This document shows, piece by piece, positions 14,643 to 23,611 of a stretch of DNA of 53,859 bases; within the stretch, counting starts at the first letter, position 1, and every line of letters begins with the position of its first letter. The position numbers and the translations under genes are program-made. Source of the stretch: Vulcanococcus sp. Its GTDB lineage: Bacteria > Cyanobacteriota > Cyanobacteriia > PCC-6307 > Cyanobiaceae. The notes below the pieces were generated by a model. It was not told where the DNA came from, searched no databases, and saw nothing but the letters and a program-made list of their open reading frames with translations. The stretch lies in contig JAHUZV010000007.1 in assembly GCA_019264575.1 (NCBI GenBank), forward strand, positions 1 through 53,859, in the 5' to 3' direction.

Positions 14643-15815
14643 ATGGGTTCAGCCAAACACCGCCAGCAACCATCCCGTCATCTCCCAGGCCGGGGGCACG
14701 TACCGGCTACGAACAACGACCAAGACCGCGAACTGCTGCAGTTCAATGTGCGTCTGGCCAAAGCCCGCCAGGCCCAGGCCGACACCAACCGGATCGAGCG
14801 CAAGGCCTTCCGTGAGCACGCCCGCGTGGAGAACGCCGTTGCCGCCTACACCCGAGAGCTCTGCTCATTACTCGATGAGCGCGGTTTCACCAAGGGCATC
14901 AAGCTCGCCCCCATCCCGGAAGGCGGTGATTCGGTGTTGATCGTGCAGCTCAGTGATCTGCACTTCAACGAGCGTGTTGAACTCCCCTCAAACCGCTACG
15001 ACTTCACCGTCGCCGCGCAACGGTTGCGCAAGCTCGCCCAGCGCGTGAAGCAACTGGGCCAGAGCTACGGCGCCCGCAAGGTGGTGGTGGCTTGCCTTGG
15101 CGATTTCCTCAACAGTGACCGCCGCCTCGATGAGCTGCTCTCCAACAGCACCAATCGCTCGAAGGCCACTCTTCTGGCAGCAGACATCCTGCGCGCCTTT
15201 CTGCTTGATCTGCGGGAGCAGTTTGAGGTTGAGGTCTATGGCATCACCGGCAATGAAAGCCGCGTGAACAAAGAGCTGGGCTGGAGCGATGAGCTCGCCA
15301 CCGACAGCTACGACCTGATGATCTACGAGATCCTCAAGCGCGGCTTTGCGGGCGCCGATGGCATCGCCTTCTGCGGTTTCCGGGCCAATGAACTGCTGTT
15401 TGAGGTGATGGGCCACACCTTCCTGTGTCTACACGGTCATCAGATCGGCGCCAAGGTGCAGAAGTCGGTGCAGGAAATCACCGGTAAGTACGCCCCCCAG
15501 GGCATCACGGTTGACTACACCCTGTTCGGGCACCTGCACGCCAGCGAGGTAGGCGATTACCACGCCCGCAATGCCTCACTGGTGGGCAGCAACGCGTACT
15601 CAGAAGCAGGGCTCAACTTCTGCAGCAAGGCGGCCCAGAACGTCCACATCGTGAGCGGTGCCAAGGGCACCGGAACCATTGATGGCGTGAAGGTTGACCT
15701 CCAGGACGTCACCGGCATCGAGCCCTATCCCTTTGCCGCCGAATGGGAGGCCTACTGCCCCAAAAGCGAGCGCAAACTCCACACCCCTTCTGTCGTTTAC
15801 CAGGTTGTTGTCTGA
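14643..15815 (+). CDS. Calcineurin-like metallophosphoesterase
   Basis: 390 aa from ATG 14643. Residues ~10-75 are basic and helical. The metallophosphoesterase fold then shows its five metal-site motifs in order: QLSDLHFNE (D-x-H), CLGDFLNSDRR (GD), ITGNESRVN (GNE in place of the common GNH), LHGHQIGAK, and FGHLHAS. A two-metal phosphodiesterase/nuclease activity is expected; GNE instead of GNH is a change in a usually conserved position. Proteins of this kind are found in phages and plasmids, and the setting supports a nucleic-acid substrate (inference). Its stop overlaps the next start (TGATG), so both are one operon. Confidence 0.85.
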   Translation: MGSAKHRQQPSRHLPGRGHVPATNNDQDRELLQFNVRLAKARQAQADTNRIERKAFREHARVENAVAAYTRELCSLLDERGFTKGIKLAPIPEGGDSVLIVQLSDLHFNERVELPSNRYDFTVAAQRLRKLAQRVKQLGQSYGARKVVVACLGDFLNSDRRLDELLSNSTNRSKATLLAADILRAFLLDLREQFEVEVYGITGNESRVNKELGWSDELATDSYDLMIYEILKRGFAGADGIAFCGFRANELLFEVMGHTFLCLHGHQIGAKVQKSVQEITGKYAPQGITVDYTLFGHLHASEVGDYHARNASLVGSNAYSEAGLNFCSKAAQNVHIVSGAKGTGTIDGVKVDLQDVTGIEPYPFAAEWEAYCPKSERKLHTPSVVYQVVV

Positions 15816-16177
15816 TGTGTGTCTCCACTCCTTGCAGCGCCAAGCAGAGCGCTGAGATCCAAACCGCCCTGCTCCAAGCGATCACCGGCCTCACCCAACT
15901 GGTGAGCCAACTCTCAAGCCAGTTCCCCACCAATCAGGCAGCCATCACGGCTGCAGAACCCTGGATGGAAGAGCGCGACACCGCAGTGGCTCAAAGCAGT
16001 GCCCCGGGCTGCACACCCAACCTCAACAACCTCTGGGATGAGTTGTCGGTGCACCAGCTGCGCAACGTTCTGCGCGACTTCCCGATCGATCGCAGCTCCC
16101 TTCCCGCACCAATCGAGTACCTGCGCCGCTCCGAAGTCATCGAAGCCCTCAACCAAATCCAAGCCATGGGCCTCTGA
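15815..16177 (+). CDS. Hypothetical protein (120 aa)
   Basis: Starts MCVSTPCSAKQSAE at the TGATG junction with the metallophosphoesterase gene, which fixes the start. The N-terminal half is a predicted helix with Gln/Leu heptads (LLQAITGLTQLVSQLSSQF). The C-terminal half has NNLWDELSVHQLRNVL and LRRSEVIEALNQIQA, resembling a small helical DNA- or protein-binding fold (SAP-like spacing). No family recognised. Translational coupling suggests it works with the phosphoesterase. Confidence 0.65.
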   Translation: MCVSTPCSAKQSAEIQTALLQAITGLTQLVSQLSSQFPTNQAAITAAEPWMEERDTAVAQSSAPGCTPNLNNLWDELSVHQLRNVLRDFPIDRSSLPAPIEYLRRSEVIEALNQIQAMGL

Positions 16178-16237
16178 GGGGGCAGAGCCCCTTTGCGATT
16201 CAGAGCCCGTCCACTCCTGCACACCTCACACACGCGT

Positions 16238-16711
16238 ATGACTGCAACCCTCACCACCACTGCTCCTGCTGTCGGCGAACCTGCACCCGGTACTCCCGAG
16301 GCACTGCTGCTCCTGGCTAGTGCTGGCGTCCTTCCAGCCGGAACGGGATCAGACGACCCCCGCTTCTCTCTTGAGTCCATCACCATCTGCGTCTCCCGCC
16401 TGCTCGAGGTGAAGCAACAGCAGGAACTCCTCACCAACGAGCAGAAAGAACTGAACGAACAGCTACGCCTTGCCCACCTCCGCGGTGATCTGCTCACCCT
16501 TCTGCCTGCCGGTAAAGACGGGAATGGCTATCAGATCACTCCAGACCTTGTGCTCAACCGCCGCCCCGGCCGCAAGCAGTGGACCTACTCGATCGACTGC
16601 AAAGAGATCGAATGCCAGCTCAAGGCGCGCCAGAGCTATGAGCAGCAGAGCGGCGTTGCCAGCTTCAGCGTGGGGGCTGCGTTCTGGGAGGTGCGCGCTG
16701 GGAAGGGCTGA
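16238..16711 (+). CDS. Hypothetical protein (157 aa)
   Basis: Begins MTATLTTTAPAVGEP. A Thr/Pro-rich start is followed by a likely coiled coil (ISRLLEVKQQQELLTNEQK region, about 50-85), then LITLL-like and YQITPDLVLNRRPGRK, and a closing AAFWEVRAG. The basic middle (NRRPGRKQW) could contact nucleic acid. No family recognised. It is the last gene of the plus-strand run that starts with the short sigma protein. Confidence 0.6.
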   Translation: MTATLTTTAPAVGEPAPGTPEALLLLASAGVLPAGTGSDDPRFSLESITICVSRLLEVKQQQELLTNEQKELNEQLRLAHLRGDLLTLLPAGKDGNGYQITPDLVLNRRPGRKQWTYSIDCKEIECQLKARQSYEQQSGVASFSVGAAFWEVRAGKG

Positions 16712-16837
16712 CAAGAGAGCACGTGGCAGCCGCTTAGCCAGGCCTTGCACAAGCGTGGCAGCGGCTGTTGTGGAGCGAAGAGATTTACTGTGCTAATTGC
16801 GGGTGCATGCCCCTTGAAAAGCGAAGGGATCATCCAT

Positions 16838-17269
16838 TCACATCCGCTTATGTTGATCCTGGCCTTTGTCGTCGTAACCCTTCAGGCTCCGAAACATCAA
16901 ACCTGAGCCTGCGGCGATCATGATGATTTCAACCACCAGCTGCCAAAGGCTGATCGTGGCCATCCGCATCTGCAAGCTGTTGAGCACCCCTACCAACAGT
17001 GCTGCCGCCGATCCCCAGATCAAGAACTGACTGAGACGCCAATAGCCATCCAGAAAGAGCAGCACGACTCCGATCCCCAGGGGGATCATCAACAACCCTA
17101 TGCCGGGTTTAGCGATCGGAAGCATGAGGCCGACGTAGGGATAGCGGGGCGCACTGCGAAAGCCTGAACTGAGAAACACCTGATTCATCAGGGCAAACGC
17201 CCCACCACTGGCGAGCGCGCCGCCCAGGATGAATTGCACAAAGTCGCCCTGAGGGTTGGAATGAGCCAT
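16838..17269 (-). CDS. Small integral membrane protein (143 aa)
   Basis: Starts MAHSNPQGDFVQFIL. Three or four hydrophobic segments are visible (about 10-30, 48-72, 78-97, 105-122), including GIGLLMIPLGIGVVLLFL and LWQLVVEIIMIAAG. The C-terminus is charged and cytosolic-looking (KGYDDKGQDQHKR). No transporter or channel motif is recognised. The divergent neighbour is a DUF3955-like small membrane protein. Function unknown. Confidence 0.65.
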   Translation of the reverse strand: MAHSNPQGDFVQFILGGALASGGAFALMNQVFLSSGFRSAPRYPYVGLMLPIAKPGIGLLMIPLGIGVVLLFLDGYWRLSQFLIWGSAAALLVGVLNSLQMRMATISLWQLVVEIIMIAAGSGLMFRSLKGYDDKGQDQHKRM

Positions 17270-17365
17270 CGCTGTTCTCCGATCTCTCTAGCCTCCAGCG
17301 CCCCACAGGGTTTGCCATCCCCCATCCGGGGGAAGCAACAAGGCGTACCCATCGCTTCACTGGTG

Positions 17366-17611
17366 ATGACCTTCAAACCAGCCGCGATGGCACCCCCACG
17401 CTTCGATCCTCGGCTGTGCAGTCGCCTGGCTTGGGTGTTGTTTGGCGCAGCTGTTACCTGCCAGGTGAGCTTTCATGTGATCGGATCCCGCGTGGATGCG
17501 CAGGGAATCCTGCGGGAACCCTTCGGGCTGCTTCCCCTCAGCGCCGCCTTTGGCATCGGCAGCGGTGCATCACTGCTGGCGGCCTGGCTGATCCGATCGG
17601 AGCTCCACTGA
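17366..17611 (+). CDS. DUF3955-like small membrane protein
   Basis: About 81 aa from ATG 17366 (74 aa from ATG 17387). Two hydrophobic stretches flank a conserved loop: LAWVLFGAAVTCQVSFHVI, then SRVDAQGILREPFGLLPL, then FGIGSGASLLAAWLI. The D-x-x-GxLxEPFxLLPL motif is typical of DUF3955. Function of the family is unknown. The stop overlaps the next start by one base (CTGATG), so it is co-translated with the putative metallopeptidase. Confidence 0.65.
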   Translation: MTFKPAAMAPPRFDPRLCSRLAWVLFGAAVTCQVSFHVIGSRVDAQGILREPFGLLPLSAAFGIGSGASLLAAWLIRSELH

Positions 17612-18090
17612 TGCAGCAGCTCCTCCTGTTGGCCTTCCTCTTGCCGATCCCCCTGTTTCGATCCCCAGGGGAACGCACCAATCAGGCCGCATGGGAGAAA
17701 CTGCTCGCCGAGTTCAATCTGCGTGGCGTGGTGGTGAGCAGTGATCACCCGCGCTGCCAGGAGCCCAATCTCTATGGCCTCTACGTGCGCGGCAGCCAAA
17801 CCGTGGTGGTGTGCAACCGCGGCGACCGCAGCACCACCCTCCGCCATGAGGGCTGGCACCTTGTGCAAAGCCTCTGCCTGGAGGGTCGCGCCTGGCTGCA
17901 AACCGACGCCATCGAACGCGGACTCAACACCAACGATCGCGCTGAACTGCAAACCCTCGTCCAACCGGAGCGTTGGCAGCGCGAAGCCGAAGCGCGCGTG
18001 ATGGCGAAGCGCAGCGTGAGCGATTACATCCAGGCCCTGAACGAGGCCTGCACGGCGCGGCTGGTGCGGCAACGCAGCGAGGCTGGCTGA
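17611..18090 (+). CDS. Secreted protein with HExxH motif (putative zinc metallopeptidase)
   Basis: 159 aa. The start is fixed by the one-base overlap with the preceding gene. Signal peptide MQQLLLLAFLLPIPLF, then a mature part with GVVVSSDHPRCQEPNLYGLY, VVVCNRGDRSTTLRHEGW and HLVQSLC. HEGWH (about residues 84-88) fits the HExxH zinc-binding motif of metallopeptidases, and three nearby Cys may form disulfides. Downstream helices contain RAELQTLVQP and KRSVSDYIQALNEACTARL. A third zinc ligand is not obvious, so peptidase activity is an inference. Probably periplasmic. Confidence 0.6.
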   Translation: MQQLLLLAFLLPIPLFRSPGERTNQAAWEKLLAEFNLRGVVVSSDHPRCQEPNLYGLYVRGSQTVVVCNRGDRSTTLRHEGWHLVQSLCLEGRAWLQTDAIERGLNTNDRAELQTLVQPERWQREAEARVMAKRSVSDYIQALNEACTARLVRQRSEAG

Positions 18091-18104
18091 ACGAGCCCGA
18101 TCAG

Positions 18105-18707
18105 CTACTCGCCATCGCTCAGAAAGGTGAGCGAGCTGGTGGGCACCCACAGTTCACGACCGGCCTGATTGGGGTAGCCAACCCGGCACCAACCGATCGA
18201 GCCGCTGCTTCGGCAGCTGATCTTGTGCAGCACCTCACCCGACACGCCCATCCCGGCCAGGGGAGCGGCGAAATCCGGGCGGGCATAGAGGGGCACAGTG
18301 GGCTTGCCATGCCCGTTGAGCTTCACGGGGCTGTGGGAAGCATGGTTTGCCGATCCAGAGGCGGGCTTGCTGCCTGCCGTGCTCACGGAGGACACGCTGA
18401 TGCGGTTCTTGAAGCCGCCCTGCTCTTCGAGGGTGAAGCTGTGGTGACCACTCATCAGCCAGAGCCGTCCCTGCTCATCGCGCATTGGGCGGCGATCGGT
18501 GGTGGGAGGGCCGGCGGGCGCAAAGCGAAAGATGGCGCTGCCGCTGAAGCTGATCTCAAAGCCACCCTTGCCCCAGGGGGTGATCACACAGCTCTGGTGG
18601 CTGTTGTTCATCCAGCAGTCGAGACGCTCGAGCGCCTGAGCAGGCAGCCAGGGCAAACAGGAGAGCGCGGCAGCCAGCCCCAACAGTGAACGACCACGAA
18701 CAGCCAT
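18105..18707 (-). CDS. Secreted protein with C-terminal SH3-like domain
   Basis: 200 aa from ATG 18707. Signal peptide MAVRGRSLLGLAAAL... ending PAQA. A beta-rich N-terminal domain contains CWMNNSHQSCVITPWG with paired Cys. A linker (residues ~120-140, Ser/Ala-rich) is followed by an SH3-like domain (PLYARPDFAAPL, GEVLHKISCRSSGSIGWCRV, ELWVPTSSLTF). Bacterial SH3 domains often bind peptidoglycan or neighbouring proteins in the periplasm. A related SH3-ended secreted protein is encoded at 34927-35616, suggesting a local family. It is convergent with the metallopeptidase gene. Confidence 0.7.
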   Translation of the reverse strand: MAVRGRSLLGLAAALSCLPWLPAQALERLDCWMNNSHQSCVITPWGKGGFEISFSGSAIFRFAPAGPPTTDRRPMRDEQGRLWLMSGHHSFTLEEQGGFKNRISVSSVSTAGSKPASGSANHASHSPVKLNGHGKPTVPLYARPDFAAPLAGMGVSGEVLHKISCRSSGSIGWCRVGYPNQAGRELWVPTSSLTFLSDGE

Positions 18708-18835
18708 GAGCAGTCTCTGCAGCGTTGCCTCATCCTGCTGAGGGATGCGGCGATGGTCCGTCGTTACGAACAAAACGGACCGCTCCCATCCCGAACGGCC
18801 TCGGGGCATCCTGTGGGCTCACCAACGCACCTGGT

Positions 18836-19486
18836 GTGTTGCCGGCTGTCCTCAAGCCCGTCCTGTCCCGCTTCTCGCAGGCTCTGCGATTCGCCGAACG
18901 CAGCGGTGAACGCTGCGGAGCACCCGTGCTGATTGCAGGTCTGATTGTGGGCATCGGCGTCGTGGAGGTCGGCTGCGGTCCACTGGGGCAAACCAGCCGC
19001 TTCAGCCTGGAATTGCTGATCCTGTTGGTGCTGCAGCTGGTGGGGCCGGGGGTGGTGGCCTTGATCGCCATGGCGCTGCTCATGCCCCGCTGGTTGGAGT
19101 CCTGCCAACAGCTCGAGCGGCGACACGACCCGTCGGCAGTGGCCAGTGGATTGGTGGGTGCCGTGCTGTTGTTGCTCTTCCTCTCCGCGGCGCTGATCGG
19201 TGGGGTGTTGGCCAGCCCCCGCGCCGATCTGGTGGCTGAATTCACCGATGTGATGGGTGGAGTGTTGCTGCCGGATCTATTGCGCGCCAGCCTGCGTTCG
19301 GCCATCTTCCTAGCCGTGCTCTGCAGCTGGTGCCAATGGCGAGGCAGACGGCAACTCAGGCGTGGCCTTGCACCAACGCTGGTGAGCAGTGATCTGATGG
19401 TGGAGGGACTGATGCTGCTGTTCGGCCTGAAATTGGTGTGGGTGATGGTGATCGATCCCCTCCGCGTGAGCTTGTCCGCCCAATGA
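18836..19486 (+). CDS. Divergent MlaE-like ABC permease
   Basis: About 216 aa from GTG 18836; an in-frame extension upstream has poor composition. Five hydrophobic segments are visible. The C-terminal part reads VLLPDLLRASLRSAIFLAVL, then CSWCQWRGRRQL, then LMVEGLMLLFGLKLVWVMV, which follows the MlaE/Ttg2B pattern in which a helix ends in a Cys-Arg/Gly-rich cytosolic turn before the last membrane span. The stop overlaps the MCE gene by ATGA, and the permease plus MCE order is the usual Mla arrangement. The partner ATPase gene is not in the window. It should help move lipids between membranes. Sequence is strongly diverged from typical MlaE, so confidence is moderate. Confidence 0.6.
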   Translation: MLPAVLKPVLSRFSQALRFAERSGERCGAPVLIAGLIVGIGVVEVGCGPLGQTSRFSLELLILLVLQLVGPGVVALIAMALLMPRWLESCQQLERRHDPSAVASGLVGAVLLLLFLSAALIGGVLASPRADLVAEFTDVMGGVLLPDLLRASLRSAIFLAVLCSWCQWRGRRQLRRGLAPTLVSSDLMVEGLMLLFGLKLVWVMVIDPLRVSLSAQ

Positions 19487-20283
19487 CCAGCGCCGAAGAA
19501 AGCAGCGTGCAACGCGATCGATGGCTCTTCGTTGGCTCGGGCCTGGTGCTGATCAGCGCTGTGATGGTGGGCCTGGCCCGCGAACAGCACTGGGGCCAGC
19601 CGATGGTGGGATTCCGGCTGGTGAGCCAAGACGCCACTGGCCTGCGATCTGGCCAGGAGGTGCGCATCTCCGGCATGCCCGTGGGGCGGGTGGGCCGGTT
19701 GCAACTGCAACCCAACGCCGACGTGAGCGTTGAGGTGCAGGTGGCCCAGCGCTATGCCGCCTTGATCGGCCCCAAGAGCGTGGCCCGCCAAGGGCAGGAA
19801 GGATTTGTGGGTGATCACTACTTAGAGATCAGCCCCGATCCCCAACCCACCGCCGAATCCACGAAGCTCCGCGGCAGGCAACTGCGCTACGAGCAATCCA
19901 TCGCGCTGAGGCCGCTCCTGCAACAGCTGCAGGCCAGCCTGCAGAACACCGCCAAGCTCACTGGGAACGACCTACCCCACACTCTGCGCGAAGCACGGCG
20001 CAGCTTGGGCGAAGTGAACAACCTCGCGGACACCTTGCGGCGCGAGAGTGCCGTCACAGGTCCAGATCTCCGGCAGACCCTGCGCCAGCTCAGCCGCACC
20101 GGTAGCAATGCCGAGCAAACGTCAACCCAAGCCCGGGAACTGCTCCAGGCCAGCCAGCCGGCGCTGCTTCGCACCCTGGAAGACGTTCAGCGACTCACGC
20201 GCACCAGCCAACGGCTGTTGCAGGGCCTCATGGGGCTCACAGGCATGGACGAGGACGCCAGTCGTCCGCAGCAACAGCGCTGA
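19483..20283 (+). CDS. MCE/MlaD-family lipid-binding protein
   Basis: 266 aa, start fixed by ATGA overlap with the permease gene. One N-terminal membrane anchor (WLFVGSGLVLISAVMVGLA). The MCE domain (about 38-115) reads VGFRLVSQDATGLRSGQEV, RISGMPVGRVGRLQL, VEVQVAQRYAALIGPKSVA, GDHYLEISP: the classical MCE pattern. Residues ~120-266 are helical (LQQLQASLQNTAKLTGN...), as in many MlaD relatives. It would form the periplasmic ring through which lipids pass. An unidentified ATPase must supply energy from elsewhere in the genome. Confidence 0.88.
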   Translation: MTSAEESSVQRDRWLFVGSGLVLISAVMVGLAREQHWGQPMVGFRLVSQDATGLRSGQEVRISGMPVGRVGRLQLQPNADVSVEVQVAQRYAALIGPKSVARQGQEGFVGDHYLEISPDPQPTAESTKLRGRQLRYEQSIALRPLLQQLQASLQNTAKLTGNDLPHTLREARRSLGEVNNLADTLRRESAVTGPDLRQTLRQLSRTGSNAEQTSTQARELLQASQPALLRTLEDVQRLTRTSQRLLQGLMGLTGMDEDASRPQQQR

Positions 20284-20300
20284 GGCCGCCCACGCCAAAG

Positions 20301-20999
20301 ATGGACATCACACCCCACATCTCCGATCTGGCCGCAAGCCGTGATCAGGTGCACAACTTGATGGCCGAAACCACCACCGTGGCCTGTTTTGGCAGCCGGG
20401 CCCTACTGTCGCTGTTTGTTTGCGCTGCACCGGTTCCGCAGAGCGTGGTGGCGGCAGTGACGACGGAAGCCGAAGGGCTGGATCGGGTGAAACAGCATCG
20501 GCCGGTGTTCCTCTTCGCCACTGAGCAACTGGAAAGCGGCAACGGACTATCACTCGTTCGCCATGCCCACCGGGAGCACCCGGAGCTGCGCACGCTGTTA
20601 ATCCTGCAAAGCGCATCGGCTCAACTGCTGCAGGACGCGCTGGAGGCTGGGTGCAATGGCGTGGTGGTGGAGAGCGATCTGGCGCAGGGGGCCATGGTGG
20701 ACGCCATTCGCGCCGTGGTGGGAGGAGGGATCTACGCCGATCGCCTCGGCGTGGAGGCTTTACGCGCCACCCGTCGCGGCGAAGGGCCGGAGCCACTGGA
20801 AGCCCTCTCTGCGCGCGAGCACGACGTGCTGAAGTGGCTAACCCGCGGCTATACCAACAAGGAAATGGCAGAAGCCCTCAACGTTTCAGCGGAGACGATC
20901 AAAACGCACATCAGCAACATCCTCGGAAAACTACAAGCACGGGATCGCACGCATGCGGCTGTGATCGGGCTGCGACTCGGGCTTGTGACTGTCGATTAA
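20301..20999 (+). CDS. NarL-like response regulator with atypical receiver
   Basis: 232 aa. The N-terminal receiver-like domain (~25-135) keeps strands and helices (RPVFLFATEQLESGNGLSLV, LRTLLILQSASAQLL, DALEAGCNGVVVESDLAQGA), but the phospho-acceptor Asp expected near FLFATE is not evident and the conserved Lys near VVVESD is missing. The GerE HTH (about 165-225) is standard: LSAREHDVLKWLTRGY, TNKEMAEALNVS, AETIKTHISNIL. It probably binds DNA; regulation may not depend on phosphorylation. It follows the Mla-like pair by 17 nt and may be co-transcribed with it. Confidence 0.85.
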   Translation: MDITPHISDLAASRDQVHNLMAETTTVACFGSRALLSLFVCAAPVPQSVVAAVTTEAEGLDRVKQHRPVFLFATEQLESGNGLSLVRHAHREHPELRTLLILQSASAQLLQDALEAGCNGVVVESDLAQGAMVDAIRAVVGGGIYADRLGVEALRATRRGEGPEPLEALSAREHDVLKWLTRGYTNKEMAEALNVSAETIKTHISNILGKLQARDRTHAAVIGLRLGLVTVD

Positions 21000-21106
21000 A
21001 CCATCAGCGACCGAGCAGAAGGTGCATCAAGACAGTAAGCAATGTCACAAACAAAAAGAACTACCCTTGCCGAGGCGACAAGACAAAAAGGAAAGTTTCG
21101 AGTCAA

Positions 21107-21691
21107 CTAATAGTCGAGATTATGAAACACCAGGCCACTTTCATTTAGGTAAACGGCGCCATCCAGCCCTGCAAGTAGACGAACACGATTCGTGTCTTCC
21201 CCAAGAAGAGAAAAGCCATTTTTGGTCATCAGGTCAACCCAGTAGTCAGGAGCCCTCTCGTTAACATGATGATAGCCGCCCTGACCAGGGAAGGCGTGCG
21301 TCATGCATACAAATCTGCCACCTTTAAACGAATTCACAATATTGCCGACAAACTGCTCCTCAATGTGCTCAACAACTTCCTGGCAATGCACAAGATCAAC
21401 TCTAACCTCAACATGCTGCTGTGTCAGATCCAGGCAGATGCCGGGGTAGACGGCACTCTGGATGTTTTCAGGCAATCCATCAACAGCAATCACCACCGCA
21501 CCTTTACTTGAGAAGTAGCGCGATGCATGGCCGGTCCCACACCCCAAGTCTAAAACAGATCGAACAGAAAACCTACTTAACAGGTAATCCCAAACGCGTG
21601 GCGCATAGGTAAAAGGATCGCCAGCACCGATATTGCCTCCCAAATGAGGACGAATACTGGACTGAACTGCGCCAAGACCGGAATAGTCCAT
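21107..21691 (-). CDS. Class I SAM-dependent methyltransferase
   Basis: 194 aa from ATG 21691 (MDYSGLG; a GTG precedes it). Motif I VLDLGCGTGHASRYF (about 47-61) binds SAM; the motif II acid is in VVIAVDG (~68-74); motif IV is near VDLVHCQEVVEHI. The fold runs on with GGRFVCMTHAFPGQGG and HHVNERAPDYWVDLM. Small enzymes of this kind in glycan clusters often methylate sugars, consistent with the glycosyltransferases next door (inference). It is transcribed divergently from the GT2-GT14 fusion. Confidence 0.85.
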   Translation of the reverse strand: MDYSGLGAVQSSIRPHLGGNIGAGDPFTYAPRVWDYLLSRFSVRSVLDLGCGTGHASRYFSSKGAVVIAVDGLPENIQSAVYPGICLDLTQQHVEVRVDLVHCQEVVEHIEEQFVGNIVNSFKGGRFVCMTHAFPGQGGYHHVNERAPDYWVDLMTKNGFSLLGEDTNRVRLLAGLDGAVYLNESGLVFHNLDY

Positions 21692-21893
21692 CACGTCAAC
21701 CAGAGCGGGATGCTCCTTATTTTAGATCGAATTATGACGATTGCACAGGGGGCTAGAAACAACAAGACAGCTCCCGATCCAGTCAACACCTAGCAACCTG
21801 GATCCATTGACATGAAGAAATTGAAAACTGACACAAAGCTGGCTAGGCCGTTGCGAAGGTGCGGCTTAGATTGGTTATGGCGATGAATCACTG

Positions 21894-23528
21894 ATGCGCT
21901 TCAGCCTTGTTGTCACAACCGGAAATGCCCAACACTGGATTGGTCGTTGCATTCAGTCGATCGCAGAGCAGCAAACCAAGTGGCCGTGGCAGTGCCTGGT
22001 GATCGATGACGCCAGCAACGACGGAACCGAAGCGGCGATTCAGCTCGCGTTGACATCAATTCAAGATCCCGAGATTCGCAATCGCTTTCACACACTAAGG
22101 AACCCTGAGAATCGCGGTGCTCTCGCCAACTTGGTCGATGGCTTTAGATGGCTTGGCACAGCGAAACGTGCGATGGATGTACTGATTCCTATCGATGGGG
22201 ACGATTGGCTTTTTAGTAGCTCGTCGCTGGAAACAGTGGCTCAAACCTATGAACGCACGAACTGCTGGCTCACCTACGGCGGCCTCATTACCTCACCGGG
22301 GGGCAATCTGTACAGCAGACCTGTCAGTGAGTCAGTGATCGCTGCTTCACTGCACCGTCAGTCGCCATGGACGACTAGCCACCTCCGTAGTTTTCGCTCT
22401 CATCTCTGGCATGCCATCTGCGATGAGGATCTACGCGACCAAAATGGTGACTACTACAAGGTGACCTGGGACATGGCAATCATGTTTCCAATGGTAGAAA
22501 TGGCAGCAGAACGCATTCAATGCATTGATCAAGCCTTATATGTTTACAACGTTGGCAATCCACAGTCAGATCACGTTGAGAAACGCCCTGAGCAACAAGA
22601 AGCAGAGAATCAGATTCGCCAGAAGCCAGCCTATTTGCGCCGAATCCAAGCGTGCCCCTCTGGAGAACAAGAACCGGTTCAGAACACCCTGGGCTTCATT
22701 GTCTTAAGCGACTCCAACCCAAGTCAGACGATTCGATTGGCGCAAAGCCTCACCACCTTTTACAGAGATCCGCTGATCCACTGCATCTATCATTCAGCTT
22801 CTGCACCTTTGGCCGCGCGATCAGCGGATCACGACCGCAGATTTCGACAAACAGAAGAATCCTTTGATCGCGGAACATTCTCACTAATTGATGCGCTGAT
22901 CCATGGCCTTCAGGAATCGCTGGAGGAATGGACCAATACGGAGTGGTTTGCCGTGATCAATGATGAGAGCCATCCGCTGATCAGCATCAACAATCTCCTG
23001 AACACACTGCAAGAAAGCCACTACGACGGATTCCTGCATACAGAAGCCATTATTCCTGGGGAACACCAATCCCAATGGCAAGCGACTTGCTGGCAGCGCT
23101 ATGGCAACGACCAAGGCGAACATCCATTTCACGCACACTTCATCTGCTATGCGGGCAGCCCATGGATGCTGCTACGGCGGCGTGCCGTTGAAACTCTGCT
23201 TCAGTTCCACCAGGATCAGCCTTGGCTGGCGGAGCACTACCGCTGGCAGGGAGCTCAGGTAACCAACGCTGCTCCAGAAGAGTCGTACATCCACACTGTG
23301 CTTTGCAATCAACGGCACCTGCAGATTCAGCACAAACCGATCTGCTGGGAAGACTGGACTACTGGCTGGCCTCGGATACTAGACAAACAGGATTGGGAGC
23401 AACTTTGCACAAGCCAAAGCTGGTTTGCCCAACGCTTTCAAGACCCAGCCAGCTCAGGCCTCATCGACAAGATCCACGATCACTGGATGCTCGAAGGGCT
23501 CCGCTGTGCGCAGAGCGCTGTTCAGTAG
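21894..23528 (+). CDS. GT2-GT14 fusion glycosyltransferase
   Basis: 544 aa. The N-terminal GT2 domain (~1-245) starts MRFSLVVTTGNAQHWIGRCI and has VIDDASNDGTEA (nucleotide-sugar site) and PIDGDDWLFS (DXD-like). The C-terminal half (~265-520) is homologous to the whole of the next gene: TLGFIVLSDSNPSQTIRLA, NDESHPL, GSPWMLLRRRAVETL, APEESYIHTVL, a core-2/I-branching (GT14, Branch) type. The fusion should add two sugars or two linkages on one acceptor. The product and acceptor are unknown. The gene pair at 23612 makes a duplicated GT14 arrangement. Confidence 0.8.
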   Translation: MRFSLVVTTGNAQHWIGRCIQSIAEQQTKWPWQCLVIDDASNDGTEAAIQLALTSIQDPEIRNRFHTLRNPENRGALANLVDGFRWLGTAKRAMDVLIPIDGDDWLFSSSSLETVAQTYERTNCWLTYGGLITSPGGNLYSRPVSESVIAASLHRQSPWTTSHLRSFRSHLWHAICDEDLRDQNGDYYKVTWDMAIMFPMVEMAAERIQCIDQALYVYNVGNPQSDHVEKRPEQQEAENQIRQKPAYLRRIQACPSGEQEPVQNTLGFIVLSDSNPSQTIRLAQSLTTFYRDPLIHCIYHSASAPLAARSADHDRRFRQTEESFDRGTFSLIDALIHGLQESLEEWTNTEWFAVINDESHPLISINNLLNTLQESHYDGFLHTEAIIPGEHQSQWQATCWQRYGNDQGEHPFHAHFICYAGSPWMLLRRRAVETLLQFHQDQPWLAEHYRWQGAQVTNAAPEESYIHTVLCNQRHLQIQHKPICWEDWTTGWPRILDKQDWEQLCTSQSWFAQRFQDPASSGLIDKIHDHWMLEGLRCAQSAVQ

Positions 23529-23611
23529 CAGGATTCTGAGACAAGATCACCGCTAAGGAAGCAAGATGCCCACTCAGAGAGTTATTCTCAGCATGAGCTA
23601 GCCAAACTAAA

